A stretch of DNA of 42,855 nucleotides, taken from the NCBI GenBank assembly GCA_937890535.1, contig CALBXK010000294.1, positions 1 through 42,855 on the forward strand. The letters are read 5' to 3'. Under the pieces are notes generated by a model. The model ran no database searches. It saw only the letters and a list, made by a program, of their open reading frames with translations, and was not told the origin of the DNA. A program made the position numbers and the translations under genes. Each line of letters begins with the position of its first letter. The first letter of the stretch is position 1. Positions 21,222-32,854 of this stretch are shown in pieces. The stretch is from an uncultured Spartobacteria bacterium (lineage in GTDB: Bacteria; Verrucomicrobiota; Verrucomicrobiia; Chthoniobacterales; Terrimicrobiaceae).

Positions 21222-21438
21222 GACCTGGCTCCCCTGAATTTTTCTTGGTCTGATAGGAAATTGCTTTCGGCCCTCTGAGGCGTTGGACCGGAGCTGGAAG
21301 CGGGTGTTTCCATGGACGGAGGTTGGCAAATCCGGGATTTTGAGTCAAGCACTCGCCTTGGGGCCGCCCTAAAAATGCGGACACGGAAAATCCAACCTGA
21401 GAAGATCAAGCATCATTAAAACACATTCGTTCAAAACT

Positions 21439-21660
21439 TTGGACCTCGACGCACCCTCCTCTCGGTATCACATCCTTCCGGTGAACCTCGCCATCGTCGA
21501 ACAGGCCGCCGAATTCCGAGCAAACCACCACACCTCAGTCGGCGAGTCCCTCATCGCCGCCACGGCCCACGTCCACAAACTCACCCTTGCCACCCGCCGC
21601 ACCGCCGACTTCGCGGCCACCGGGATCCGGCTCGTCAATCCCTGGGAACGCCCGGCCTGA
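21439..21660 (+). pseudogene. C-terminal fragment of a PIN/VapC toxin
   Basis: LPVNLAIVEQAAEFRA..VGESLIAATAHVHKLTLATRRTADFAATGIRLVNPW; N-terminal catalytic half absent. Confidence 0.7.
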
Positions 21661-21803
21661 ACCTGCCCAAGCGGCACCGCCCACCAGGCTCAGCAACGGG
21701 AATGTCGAAAAAGGGGACGACAAGTCGGAAATTCTCCGTATCCTCCTAGACGACTTCAATTTTTGACCCCTTCGCCCGTTGGGTTCCAATTATTGCTTTT
21801 TTG

Positions 21804-22832
21804 ATGAAAGCCCGACACGAACTACTCCTTGCCACCCGCGACTATGCTTCCGACTCGTCGGGGGCGAGTTGGTGGTATGTGCTCTCGACGCTCTTTCTTT
21901 TTGCTGTCACGATTGCGGGGACTTTCCTGCGAGAGGTGCCGTTTGTTCCGGTGATTTCGAGTATTTTCGGCGGGCTTCTTTTGCTTCGCCTGTTCGTGAT
22001 TTATCACGACCAGCAACACCATGCGATTCTGGCGCGCTCGCGGGTGGCCGAGGTATTGATGCGCGCCGTGGGGATTCTGGCCCTCAGCGCCAGCAGCGTA
22101 TGGCGCAGCTCGCACAACCATCATCACAATCACAACTCGAAACTCCGAGGATCCCAGATCGGCGCTTTTCCGGTGATGACGCGCGCCCAATTCACGCAAG
22201 CCTCGCGAGGGGATCGCTGGCGTTACCTCGCCATGCGGCATCCGATCACGATTCTCTTCGGGTATTTGCCCATATTTCTGATGGGGATGTGCATCAACCC
22301 GTTCTTCAACAATCCCAAAAAACACGCCGACTGCCTGGCCTCTCTCCTGGTGCACATCGGCATCGGGATCGGGCTCTATCTGTGGGGCGGCTGGCAGCAA
22401 GTCATCCTCACTCAAACGTTGCCGCACTTCATCGCTTGCGCAATCGGGAGTTACCTTTTCTACGCCCAACACAATTTTCCCGGCGTCACGCTCAACGAAA
22501 AGGATGGCTGGACCTACGAAAAAGCATCTCTCGAATCCTCCAGTTTTTTGGAGACCGGCCCGATCATGGGTTGGTTTACGGCGAACATCGGCTACCACCA
22601 CATCCACCACCTCAACGCGAAAATTCCCTTCTACCGTCTCCCGGAAATCATGCGTGCCATGCCGGAACTCCAACACCCCCGAGCCACCTCGCTCCATCCG
22701 CGCGACATCGCGCACTGCCTTCGATTGAAGGTCTGGGACGTCGACTTGCAACGATTAATCGGCTTTCGAGAAATGGCGCTCCCGCCTAAAGCCACGACAC
22801 CTGCCCCCGCCTTCCAGAGTGAAATTCGATGA
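21804..22832 (+). CDS. membrane fatty acid desaturase
   Basis: Histidine boxes HDQQHH, HNHHHNHN, HHIHHLN and hydrophobic segments. Confidence 0.85.
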   Translation: MKARHELLLATRDYASDSSGASWWYVLSTLFLFAVTIAGTFLREVPFVPVISSIFGGLLLLRLFVIYHDQQHHAILARSRVAEVLMRAVGILALSASSVWRSSHNHHHNHNSKLRGSQIGAFPVMTRAQFTQASRGDRWRYLAMRHPITILFGYLPIFLMGMCINPFFNNPKKHADCLASLLVHIGIGIGLYLWGGWQQVILTQTLPHFIACAIGSYLFYAQHNFPGVTLNEKDGWTYEKASLESSSFLETGPIMGWFTANIGYHHIHHLNAKIPFYRLPEIMRAMPELQHPRATSLHPRDIAHCLRLKVWDVDLQRLIGFREMALPPKATTPAPAFQSEIR

Positions 22833-23884
22833 CGTCATTCACGGTTTCTGAAATTGCCGCTCGGGTCGCCGGGGAAGTGACGGGAGATGGCGCGATGCCG
22901 CTGCTCGGGTTCGCTCCGGCAGCGACCGCGCGATCCGGCGATCTCACTTTTGCGGACACCGAAGATTTTTTCCTGGTGGCGGAGAAAACGGACGCAACGG
23001 CAATTTTGGTCTCGGGCGACTTTCATTCCTCGACGAAAACTCTGATCCGCGTGCCGGAGGCCCGAATCGCCGTCGCGCGGCTGCTTCCCCTCTTCTTCCC
23101 ACCGGAAGTGTCGATTCCCGGCATCGATCCCTCGGCTCGCGTGGCCCCGTCGGCGCAGGTCGATGCCACTGCACACATCGGACCGGGATGTGTAATTGGC
23201 GAAGACGTGCGGATCGGCGCGCGCTCGACACTGGCTGGAGGCAACCACCTCGGAAAGGGTTCGCAACTCGGCAACGACGTCTCCCTTTTTCCCAATGTCG
23301 TGCTCTACGCCCGCACCATCGTCGGCCATCGGGTCACCATCCACTCCGGCACCACGATTGGCTCGGACGGCTACGGCTATGCGTTCGACGAGGGCCGTCA
23401 CCGCAAGGTTCTCCAAGTCGGCAATGTCGTGATCCACGACGATGTCGAAATCGGCGCCAACGCCGCGATCGATCGCGGAGCCCTCGGATCCACGGTTATT
23501 GGAGCCGGAACCAAGATCGATAACCTCGTCCACGTCGCCCACAACGTCGTCATGGGCATGCATTGCCTCATCATGGGGCAAGTCGGTTTCGCCGGCAGCA
23601 CCCACCTCGGCGACTACACGATCATCGCTTCCCAGTCTGGGATCGCCGGGCACCTCAAGCTCGGACGCCAATCCAAGGTCGGCGCCAAATCCGGAGTCAT
23701 GCGCGACATTCCCGACGGAGGCACCGTGCTCGGCATTCCCGCTTTGCCCGACAAACAGACCAAACGCCAATTGATCGCGCTCCAGAAACTTCCCGAAATC
23801 CTCCGCAAGATGCGAGCGATGGAAAAACAAATCACCGCACTCCAGGACGCCCATTCCCTGGCAGTGCCCGCGGACGACATTTGA
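22829..23884 (+). CDS. lpxD: UDP-3-O-acylglucosamine N-acyltransferase
   Basis: Left-handed beta-helix hexapeptides; TTIGSDGYGYAFDEGRHRKVLQVGNVVIHDDVEIGANAAIDRGALGSTVIGAGTKIDNLVHVAHNV. Confidence 0.95.
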   Translation: MTSFTVSEIAARVAGEVTGDGAMPLLGFAPAATARSGDLTFADTEDFFLVAEKTDATAILVSGDFHSSTKTLIRVPEARIAVARLLPLFFPPEVSIPGIDPSARVAPSAQVDATAHIGPGCVIGEDVRIGARSTLAGGNHLGKGSQLGNDVSLFPNVVLYARTIVGHRVTIHSGTTIGSDGYGYAFDEGRHRKVLQVGNVVIHDDVEIGANAAIDRGALGSTVIGAGTKIDNLVHVAHNVVMGMHCLIMGQVGFAGSTHLGDYTIIASQSGIAGHLKLGRQSKVGAKSGVMRDIPDGGTVLGIPALPDKQTKRQLIALQKLPEILRKMRAMEKQITALQDAHSLAVPADDI

Positions 23885-23921
23885 CCACGCGCTGCCGGCT
23901 GGCAGCACCCCCAGTGGAAAT

Positions 23922-23954
23922 GGGGTCAGTAGTGATGGCGGTAAGATAAGGCGG
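23922..23954. repeat. putative mobile-element relic, copy 2
   Basis: ggggtcagtagtgatggcggtaagataaggcgg; similar to 20641-20675. Confidence 0.45.
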
Positions 23955-24262
23955 ATTTGTGGCGATGAATTCCTGGTCAAGAACATTGGATCCGACGGGA
24001 GGCATCCGGCTAAAGCCGTTCAAGGCGGAGACCCCGTGGAGCAGGACCGAGTGCGAAGGGTCGCCGGCAAGGCCAAGACGGGGAGCACAAACAGCACCCC
24101 GAGAAACCGGATCAAGGACGCTGCGTCACCTGCGAAGCGAATAGAGATCGATGCCGCCGTCATTTCGTGACGGATGATACGCTCAGATGCCGCAGCCGCA
24201 ATGCCGGGGAGACAGGCCAAGGACAACTCGACATCCGGAGCATCTTGCTGCGCGAATACAAC

Positions 24263-24649
24263 ATGCAAGGGGCTCGGCCATTTTTTCATCGGTTAGAGTC
24301 GCTGCGCGGCATCGGCGCCGTCATTATCGCCGGATGGCATTTTCCCGGATGGGCCGTGCATGGAATCCAGTGGCCTCCTCACGTTCCGTGGCCAACCGCT
24401 GGCTGGGTCCAGAATGCCATTGGTGGCTTTGAGCTTGCCCTGTTGCCCGCCCATGCGGCCCTGATGGTATTTTTCGTCATCAGTGGCTTCGTGCTTCGCG
24501 TGTCCCTGCAATACGGACCGCAGGACCTCACCCTCGCGGCGGTCCGGTTTCACGTCGCCCGCATTTTCCGGATCTATCCCATTGTCGTGTTCGGAATGCT
24601 GTTGGCGGCACGGGAAAAGTTGCCCGACCGCGCCACGGCTACCATGTAG
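24263..24649 (+). pseudogene. truncated acyltransferase-3 family protein
   Basis: RLESLRGIGAVIIAGWHF...ALMVFFVISGFVLRVSL...VARIFRIYPIVVFGMLL then early stop; most of the family length is missing. Confidence 0.75.
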
Positions 24650-24727
24650 CGGAGTTGGTGAACTTCCCTAGAATTTTCCTATGTTAGTTACCGGAAACAA
24701 GTATTTCGACAATGCTGTGAAAATTGA

Positions 24728-27019
<2,292 letters not shown>

Positions 27020-27112
27020 GCCACGATCGGCGACTCCCGCACCACATGCCTGCGACACTTCAGGCATTTCTGCTGCGGAGCAGCCTCGGATGCCAGCAAG
27101 CGGGACAGGTGA

Positions 27113-27208
27113 CTGGGGCCGTTCGTCCAAGATAAGGAGAAGATTTTCCTGAAGACAGCCTTCCCCTCAAGAAAAATGACCAAACTATACAGAGAGGAAC
27201 AAAAATGA
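27113..27208 (+). pseudogene. C-terminal remnant of a toxin upstream of its antitoxin
   Basis: Frame LGPFVQDKEKIFLKTAFPSRKMTKLYREEQK* whose TGA overlaps the antitoxin ATG at 27205. Confidence 0.5.
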
Positions 27209-27480
27209 AGCCAACCACCGAAGCAGAAGAGAAAGAAATTATGGAGGCACTCGAAAGCGGAGCCATCCAGATTGAGAAGCCGTCCCACAAACTGCTATCC
27301 AACTTGAAACGGGCCTCTGAGAATACCTTCAAGAAGGATCGTCGTATCAATGTGCGCCTGAGCAGGCATGATTTGCTTGGAATACAGAGGAAGGCGCTCC
27401 AGAAAGGGCTCCCGTATCAAGCGCTCATTTCAGGCTTGATCCACCAGTATGTTGAAGGAGATCTCCTGGAAAAAAGATAA
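27205..27480 (+). CDS. CopG/BrnA-like antitoxin
   Basis: RINVRLSRHDLLGIQRKALQKGLPYQALISGLIHQYVEGDL ribbon-helix-helix-like pattern. Confidence 0.75.
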   Translation: MKPTTEAEEKEIMEALESGAIQIEKPSHKLLSNLKRASENTFKKDRRINVRLSRHDLLGIQRKALQKGLPYQALISGLIHQYVEGDLLEKR

Positions 27481-27528
27481 TGCGAACAGTCTGCTAAACT
27501 ACCATGCCTGCGGCACTTTTGGATCGCG

Positions 27529-27810
27529 ATGACTGAATATATCATGATCAACCACGGAGTGGGTTCTCCCGAGAAGTGGGATATCTATTTCAAGATGCTT
27601 TCCGAGAATAACCACATGATTGGTGGCTCCGCCTTGGAGTGCGGGATCTCCCTGAAAGAGTCCGCCTTCAGCGAAGCAATTTCCACGACGATTACAGGAT
27701 ATATTGTCATCCAGGCGGAATCCCTCGAGAAAGCGAAAGAAGTGATGGAGAAGAGCCCGATTCATGCTGCCGGCGGGACCGTCGAACTTTTTACACTCGT
27801 CAAATCATAA
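27529..27810 (+). CDS. YCII-related small protein
   Basis: 93-aa frame; GYIVIQAESLEKAKEVMEKSPIHAAGGTVELFTLV. Confidence 0.65.
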   Translation: MTEYIMINHGVGSPEKWDIYFKMLSENNHMIGGSALECGISLKESAFSEAISTTITGYIVIQAESLEKAKEVMEKSPIHAAGGTVELFTLVKS

Positions 27811-28045
27811 ATACCGAATCGGCTCCCCCACCCCCTACTGACGGCCCCTCCTCGCTCCACTCGCGCTTCGAGCGGCCTACCGTCTAGCCATCTCCCTTCG
27901 GTCGGTTGTACCGGGCGGTTCCGGGCAGGGTTGAAGGTTTCTCCTTCCCGGAGGTGCTGACTTCGGCTTGCAGCAGGCTCTGTCCGCAGTTCCCACTGCT
28001 CCCATTCCGTTGTGGCATCGGGTGACTCTGCTCTTCCTACCCATC

Positions 28046-28079
28046 TTCTCTGCGCCTCCGCGGCTCCGCGTGAATCAAT
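28046..28079. repeat. short GC-rich degenerate repeat tctctgcgcctccgcggctccgcgtgaatcaatt
   Basis: Repeating ctctgcgc/ctccgcgg/ctccgcg pattern in the hpnH upstream region. Confidence 0.5.
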
Positions 28080-28190
28080 TTTCTGTCAATAAAGGGAAAA
28101 CCCGATGCACATGCTCAATCTTCGAAATCGCCGATGGTTCCGCAGGGTCATTGACAGGGAGAACGGTGTCGCTTCTAATGTTCGCCACTT

Positions 28191-29537
28191 ATGAGATTTC
28201 CACTACCTCTGACGGCGAAAATCGCTAAATACATCGTTGGCAAGAAGTTGCAGCGCGTGGATAAATTTGCAACGGTTCTTCAATTGGAGCCCTTGCACAC
28301 CTGCAACCTGACTTGTACCGGCTGTGGTCGGATTCGTGAGTACTCCACCTCACTGAAGGATGTCATGAGTTTGGAGGACTGCCTCGGCGCGGCCACGGAA
28401 TGCAATGCGCCCATGATTTCGATCTGTGGCGGTGAACCGCTCATCTACCCGGACATCGAACCTCTGGTGGAAGGCCTGCTTGAACAGGGACGCATCGTCT
28501 ATATTTGTACGAACGCTCTTTTCATGCGCAAAAAAATGCGTGGATATCTGACGTCCGAATGGAATCGGCTCCGGACGGCCGGGCAGAGCACGGTGGCCAT
28601 GGATGAGATGCTGGAGGTGTTGCGCTCCGAGAAATTGATTACGGCTGCCGAAATTGAGAAAATTCGCGTTCCGGCCTCTGGAACGAAACCCGAAGCGGTG
28701 ATCGCCCCCAATGCGTACCTCTATTGGAATGTCCACCTCGATGGACTCGAGCGCACCCACGACCTCATCGTCGAACGCGAGGGAGTTTTTAAGGAATGCA
28801 TCCTGGCCATGCGCATGGCCAAGATCCTCGGCTACCAGGTCGCCACCAACACCACGATCTACAAGGAAACCGACATGGCCGAGATCGAGCAGATGTATGA
28901 ATACCTCTCCTGGCTCGGCGTGGATGGACACACCATTTCTCCCGGCTATGACTATGACTCCGCCAAGGAGGACATGCGAAAACGCCTCAACCTCGAGCCA
29001 GAAAACTTTTTCCTCACCCGGGCGGCGACGAAGGAAAAATTCAAGGACATCACGGCTTGGAGCGAGCGGTATTCATTTTTTGGCACCCCGATCTATTTTG
29101 AATTTCTGGCGGGCGAGCGGGACCTGACCTGTTCGGCCTGGGCGATTCCCACTCGTAATATCATGGGATGGAAAGCCCCATGTTACCTCATGACCGATGG
29201 GCATTACCCGAGCTATCGGGATCTATTGGAAAAGACCACCTGGGAAGATTATGGCGTGGTGGATGGGGTGGCTCGCGACACGCGCTGCGAGAATTGCATG
29301 GTCCATTGCGGCTATGAACCGACCGCCGCCCTTGGGCGTTGCGCCAAGCCTGGCGACACCTGGAAAAATATCGCATTTAATTTTGGACCCAAGCCGAAGG
29401 TGCGAGAGGCCGGGGCCCAGGTGGCCGCCTTCAATGGAGTGACAGCCGGAAACGGACACAAGACCGGCAAGCCAAAATCCGCGGAACCGGCCGCGAATGT
29501 GGTTAGCGCTGAGAGCGAATTGCAGAGTGCAAAATGA
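28191..29537 (+). CDS. hpnH: adenosyl-hopene transferase (radical SAM)
   Basis: CNLTCTGCG (CxxxCxxC), SICGGEPLIYPDIEPL, WAIPTRNIMGWKAPCYLMTDGH, CENCMVHCGYE. Confidence 0.93.
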   Translation: MRFPLPLTAKIAKYIVGKKLQRVDKFATVLQLEPLHTCNLTCTGCGRIREYSTSLKDVMSLEDCLGAATECNAPMISICGGEPLIYPDIEPLVEGLLEQGRIVYICTNALFMRKKMRGYLTSEWNRLRTAGQSTVAMDEMLEVLRSEKLITAAEIEKIRVPASGTKPEAVIAPNAYLYWNVHLDGLERTHDLIVEREGVFKECILAMRMAKILGYQVATNTTIYKETDMAEIEQMYEYLSWLGVDGHTISPGYDYDSAKEDMRKRLNLEPENFFLTRAATKEKFKDITAWSERYSFFGTPIYFEFLAGERDLTCSAWAIPTRNIMGWKAPCYLMTDGHYPSYRDLLEKTTWEDYGVVDGVARDTRCENCMVHCGYEPTAALGRCAKPGDTWKNIAFNFGPKPKVREAGAQVAAFNGVTAGNGHKTGKPKSAEPAANVVSAESELQSAK

Positions 29538-31465
29538 ATCCGGCTTCCGCCAGAGTCCTGCCTTTCGAAGCTCCGAAAGCGTCCCTGGAGGAAGCGATTG
29601 CTCAGGCGCAGGAAAACCTTCTTCACCTCCAGAAGCCTGACGGACATTGGGAGGGCGAACTTCTGGTCGATGCCACTCTTTGCGCCGACTATGTCCTCTA
29701 CATGCATTGGTGCGGGAAGGTGGATTCCGAGCTGGAGGCGAAATGCGTGGCCCACATCCGCCGCCGTCAACTGGCTGATGGAGGGTGGAATATTTTCATT
29801 GGGGGGCCGAGTGAGATCAACGCTTCGGTGAAGGCCTATTTCGCGATGAAGCTGGCTGGCGACTCCCCGAGCGCGCCCTGGATGAGCGAGGCCCGGGCCA
29901 ATATCCTGCGACTCGGCGGCATCCCCCAACTCAACACCTTTGCCAAACTCTACCTCGCCCTTTTGGGCCAGTTTCCCTGGAAGGATCTTCCCACCATCCC
30001 ACCAGAAATTTTCCTCTTTCCCAAATGGTTCGTTTTCAATCTCTACGAAATGTCGTCGTGGAGCCGCACCATCATCGCGCCCCTTGCGATTCTTAACCAT
30101 TTCAAGCCGGTCCGGAACCTGCCCGCTGACAAACACCTGCACGAACTCTATCCGGCGGGTTTGGAGAATACGGACCTGTCGCTCAAGAAAGACCCTCGAT
30201 TTTGGGCCTGGAAGAATTTCTTTTTGCGCTGCGATCGGTATCTAAAAATCTACGACCGGCTGCCGGTGCATCCGCTACGGCACCGGGCTCTCAAAGCGGT
30301 GGAACGATGGATGATCCGCCGCATGGGTGAGGGCAGTGAGGGTCTCAGCGCGATCTTTCCCGCCATGCTCAATGCCATGATGGCCCTGCGGGTTCTCGGT
30401 TATCGCGACGACCACCCGCTGGTTATGAAGGCCGACCGCGATTTTTCAGGATTGTTCGTAGAGGATCCCGAGGATTTTCGTATCCAGCCCTGCCTTTCCC
30501 CGGTCTGGGACACCGCCATCACGACCATTGCCCTCGCGGAATCTGGCTTGCAGGAACATCCCGCCCTGGATCGGGCCGCGACCTGGCTGGAAAAAAAGGA
30601 AATCCGATTTGAGGCCGACTGGGCCGTCCACGTGCCAGGTGTCGAAGCGAGCGGTTGGGCCTTTGAACACGAGAACAAATTTTATCCGGACACGGACGAT
30701 ACCATGATGGTCCTGATGGCGCTGCGGCATGTCAAAGCCCGGGACACCTATACCCGCTCGGTCCAGTTCGATCGGGCCCTCAAATGGTTGTTGGCCTTTC
30801 AGGACCGCGACGGCGGTTGGGCGGCCTTTGATAAGGGGGTCACCGCCTCATGGCTGGAACACGTGCCCTTTGCGGACCACAACGCCATCATTGATCCCAC
30901 CTGCTCGGATTTGACCGGTCGGGTCTTGGAATTGTTGGGCCTGGTCGGCACCGACCGTGAGAGCCTGATCGTGCGGCGGGCCGTCGCCATGATTCGTCGC
31001 ACCCAGGAGGCGGATGGTTCGTGGTATGGACGCTGGGGCGTCAACTACATTTACGGCACCTGGCAGGTCCTGCGCGGCCTGGCGGCGATTGGCGAAAACA
31101 TGGATCAGGAATGGATTCGCCGGGGCCGGGACTGGCTGGAGAGTTGCCAGAACGAGGACGGCGGCTGGGGCGAAACCTGTGAGTCTTATAACTTTCCCGC
31201 CCTTAAGGGCCGCGGTCCCAGCACCGCCAGCCAGACAGCCTGGGCCTTGATGGGGCTCTGCGCGTGCGGCAGTCCGAATCGCGAGTCCATCACTGATGGC
31301 ATCGATTACCTTGTTCGCACTCAGGAAGCGGACGGATCATGGACCGAAGAGCACACCACCGGCACCGGATTCCCCTGCGTCTTCTATCTCAAATACGACA
31401 TGTATCGTCTCCACTTTCCCCTCCTGGCCCTCGCGACCTTTCGGCGACTGGCTGCGCCCGAGTGA
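29534..31465 (+). CDS. shc: squalene-hopene cyclase
   Basis: DTDDTMM catalytic motif; multiple QW repeats such as QEADGSWYGRWGVNYIYGTWQ and QNEDGGWGE; ATGA overlap with hpnH. Confidence 0.96.
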   Translation: MNPASARVLPFEAPKASLEEAIAQAQENLLHLQKPDGHWEGELLVDATLCADYVLYMHWCGKVDSELEAKCVAHIRRRQLADGGWNIFIGGPSEINASVKAYFAMKLAGDSPSAPWMSEARANILRLGGIPQLNTFAKLYLALLGQFPWKDLPTIPPEIFLFPKWFVFNLYEMSSWSRTIIAPLAILNHFKPVRNLPADKHLHELYPAGLENTDLSLKKDPRFWAWKNFFLRCDRYLKIYDRLPVHPLRHRALKAVERWMIRRMGEGSEGLSAIFPAMLNAMMALRVLGYRDDHPLVMKADRDFSGLFVEDPEDFRIQPCLSPVWDTAITTIALAESGLQEHPALDRAATWLEKKEIRFEADWAVHVPGVEASGWAFEHENKFYPDTDDTMMVLMALRHVKARDTYTRSVQFDRALKWLLAFQDRDGGWAAFDKGVTASWLEHVPFADHNAIIDPTCSDLTGRVLELLGLVGTDRESLIVRRAVAMIRRTQEADGSWYGRWGVNYIYGTWQVLRGLAAIGENMDQEWIRRGRDWLESCQNEDGGWGETCESYNFPALKGRGPSTASQTAWALMGLCACGSPNRESITDGIDYLVRTQEADGSWTEEHTTGTGFPCVFYLKYDMYRLHFPLLALATFRRLAAPE

Positions 31466-31487
31466 TTGGCTCCCGTTCTCTGCCGGT

Positions 31488-31519
31488 GCAGTGAAACGGG
31501 GTTCGCTCCCGCGGGGCCG
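31488..31519. repeat. 32-bp direct repeat, copy 1
   Basis: gcagtgaaacggggttcgctcccgcggggccg; 31/32 identical to 33262-33293. Confidence 0.9.
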
Positions 31520-31546
31520 GAATAAAACTGGCAGAGCCAAAGGGGC

Positions 31547-31576
31547 GGTCCGTGCATATATGCATTTGCACGGACC
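31547..31576 (+). terminator. perfect 10-bp stem hairpin, possible terminator
   Basis: ggtccgtgca-tatatgcatt-tgcacggacc; no clear U-tract so mechanism is uncertain. Confidence 0.4.
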
Positions 31577-31668
31577 CCGATTCCCAATTCCAATCAAAAG
31601 CCTACGAAAGCACAAAAAAGGCTCTGCCGGAGCACCGCGCCTTTCAGTGTTAAAAATTTAACCTGTAG

Positions 31669-31839
31669 TCAGGCAGCCCAAGAAAGATCACGCGCAACCT
31701 GACAGGATGTGCGAATGCGCTCCTTGCGCTCCGCTTCAACAGTGCGCAGAAAATTCTCTTTCTGTTTAATGAATGCAGCAAAGCTCCCTGTTGGGCGATT
31801 GCAGTATTCGTCGATCGTTTTCATTTTCTTGGGTTTCAT
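31669..31839 (-). CDS. 56-aa small protein of unknown function, overlapping the zeta-toxin gene end
   Basis: MKPKKMKTIDEYCNRPTGSFAAFIKQKENFLRTVEAERKERIRTSCQVARDLSWAA*; ATGA overlap with the upstream frame; below the ORF track length cut-off. Confidence 0.55.
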   Translation of the reverse strand: MKPKKMKTIDEYCNRPTGSFAAFIKQKENFLRTVEAERKERIRTSCQVARDLSWAA

Positions 31840-32813
31840 TGGAGATTTGTAGAGGCCGATAGCGCCGCATTGAAGTGCTCGTCGTCATGGATAGCAAGCT
31901 CTTTCGATCCGAGTAGTTTTTCAGCGACCACGTAGCAACCATCGCTCGTTTCGACCTGACTTGCAAACACTGTTACCTCGTCGAAGTAAGGAACATACCT
32001 GCGAAACGCCTCCCGGAATCCCCGATGTGAAGCAGGAAGAAAGGCGGGGTTTGGGAACCGCCGCGACAAAGATGCCCGGTGCATTGCCTGGCAAATCGCA
32101 ATTTCCATGGGAGTTAGAACGGCAATCATTCGCAGACTGTATCCGGCTCTCTTGGCAACATTGATTCTTTCCATGGTTTCGCCCTCGTTCGACATCGACG
32201 AATCCCAAATGAAGGAATGCTGATCTGCAACTAGATCCTCGTAAAGCGCGGAAGCCATCACCCGGCACTCGTCTTGAACTACCGCGCTGGCCCTGCCATC
32301 TCCGACACCTTTGATGAGATTATATTAGGGGATAAAATGCTTGAAATTATCTACTCCCACGAGATGCCGCATTTCCACCTGTAGCATGCCGGAGTCCGCC
32401 AACATCTGAAGTTTTACCGTTTTGCCGCTTCCGTAACCCCCACCAGTGAAAATTAAATGTGGCTGTCCGGTAAGTTTGACCGAACAACCCCGCATGACTT
32501 GGTGAACCTGCTCGCGAAAGGCTGTTCTTGTGCAGGAGCTGGAGGGCAGATATCCGGTCTGAATCAGTCGAATGATGAATCGATCATAAAACTGTGTGTA
32601 GTTGCGAAAATCGGCCGTTGGATTGTCGATAGATTTGATAAGAATTGGATCATCGTCAGAAATCACTTCAGGACGTCTCATTTCGGTCCCGCCTCCAGAT
32701 TTTTCAGTCCACCACCAATTCCAATATTCCTCCGTCTGATTGACGTTATCAGCAAGGGTTTCGAAATCGAATTTCTCTCCACCCTTGAGCTTTTCTAGTA
32801 TGGGAAGCTGCAT
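31836..32813 (-). pseudogene. zeta-toxin family protein interrupted by one in-frame TAA
   Basis: 32813-32325 encodes LIFTGGGYGSGKTVKLQ..GVDNFKHFIP*; the same frame continues YNLIKGVGDGRASAVVQDECRVMASALYEDL..FIWDSSMS to 31836. Confidence 0.8.
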
Positions 32814-32854
32814 GGCAGATAGCCAAATGGCAGGAAATCAAGCTCGCGTCCAAC

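Noticed and set aside
22835-23986. 383-aa minus ORF opposite lpxD
   Set aside because: Antisense shadow of lpxD with no recognisable domain.
24020-24166. Minus ORF MTAASISIRFAGDAASLIRFLGVLFVLPVLALPATL as a small membrane protein
   Set aside because: Hydrophobic stretch is plausible, but there is no family similarity and it lies in relic-rich sequence; unsupported.
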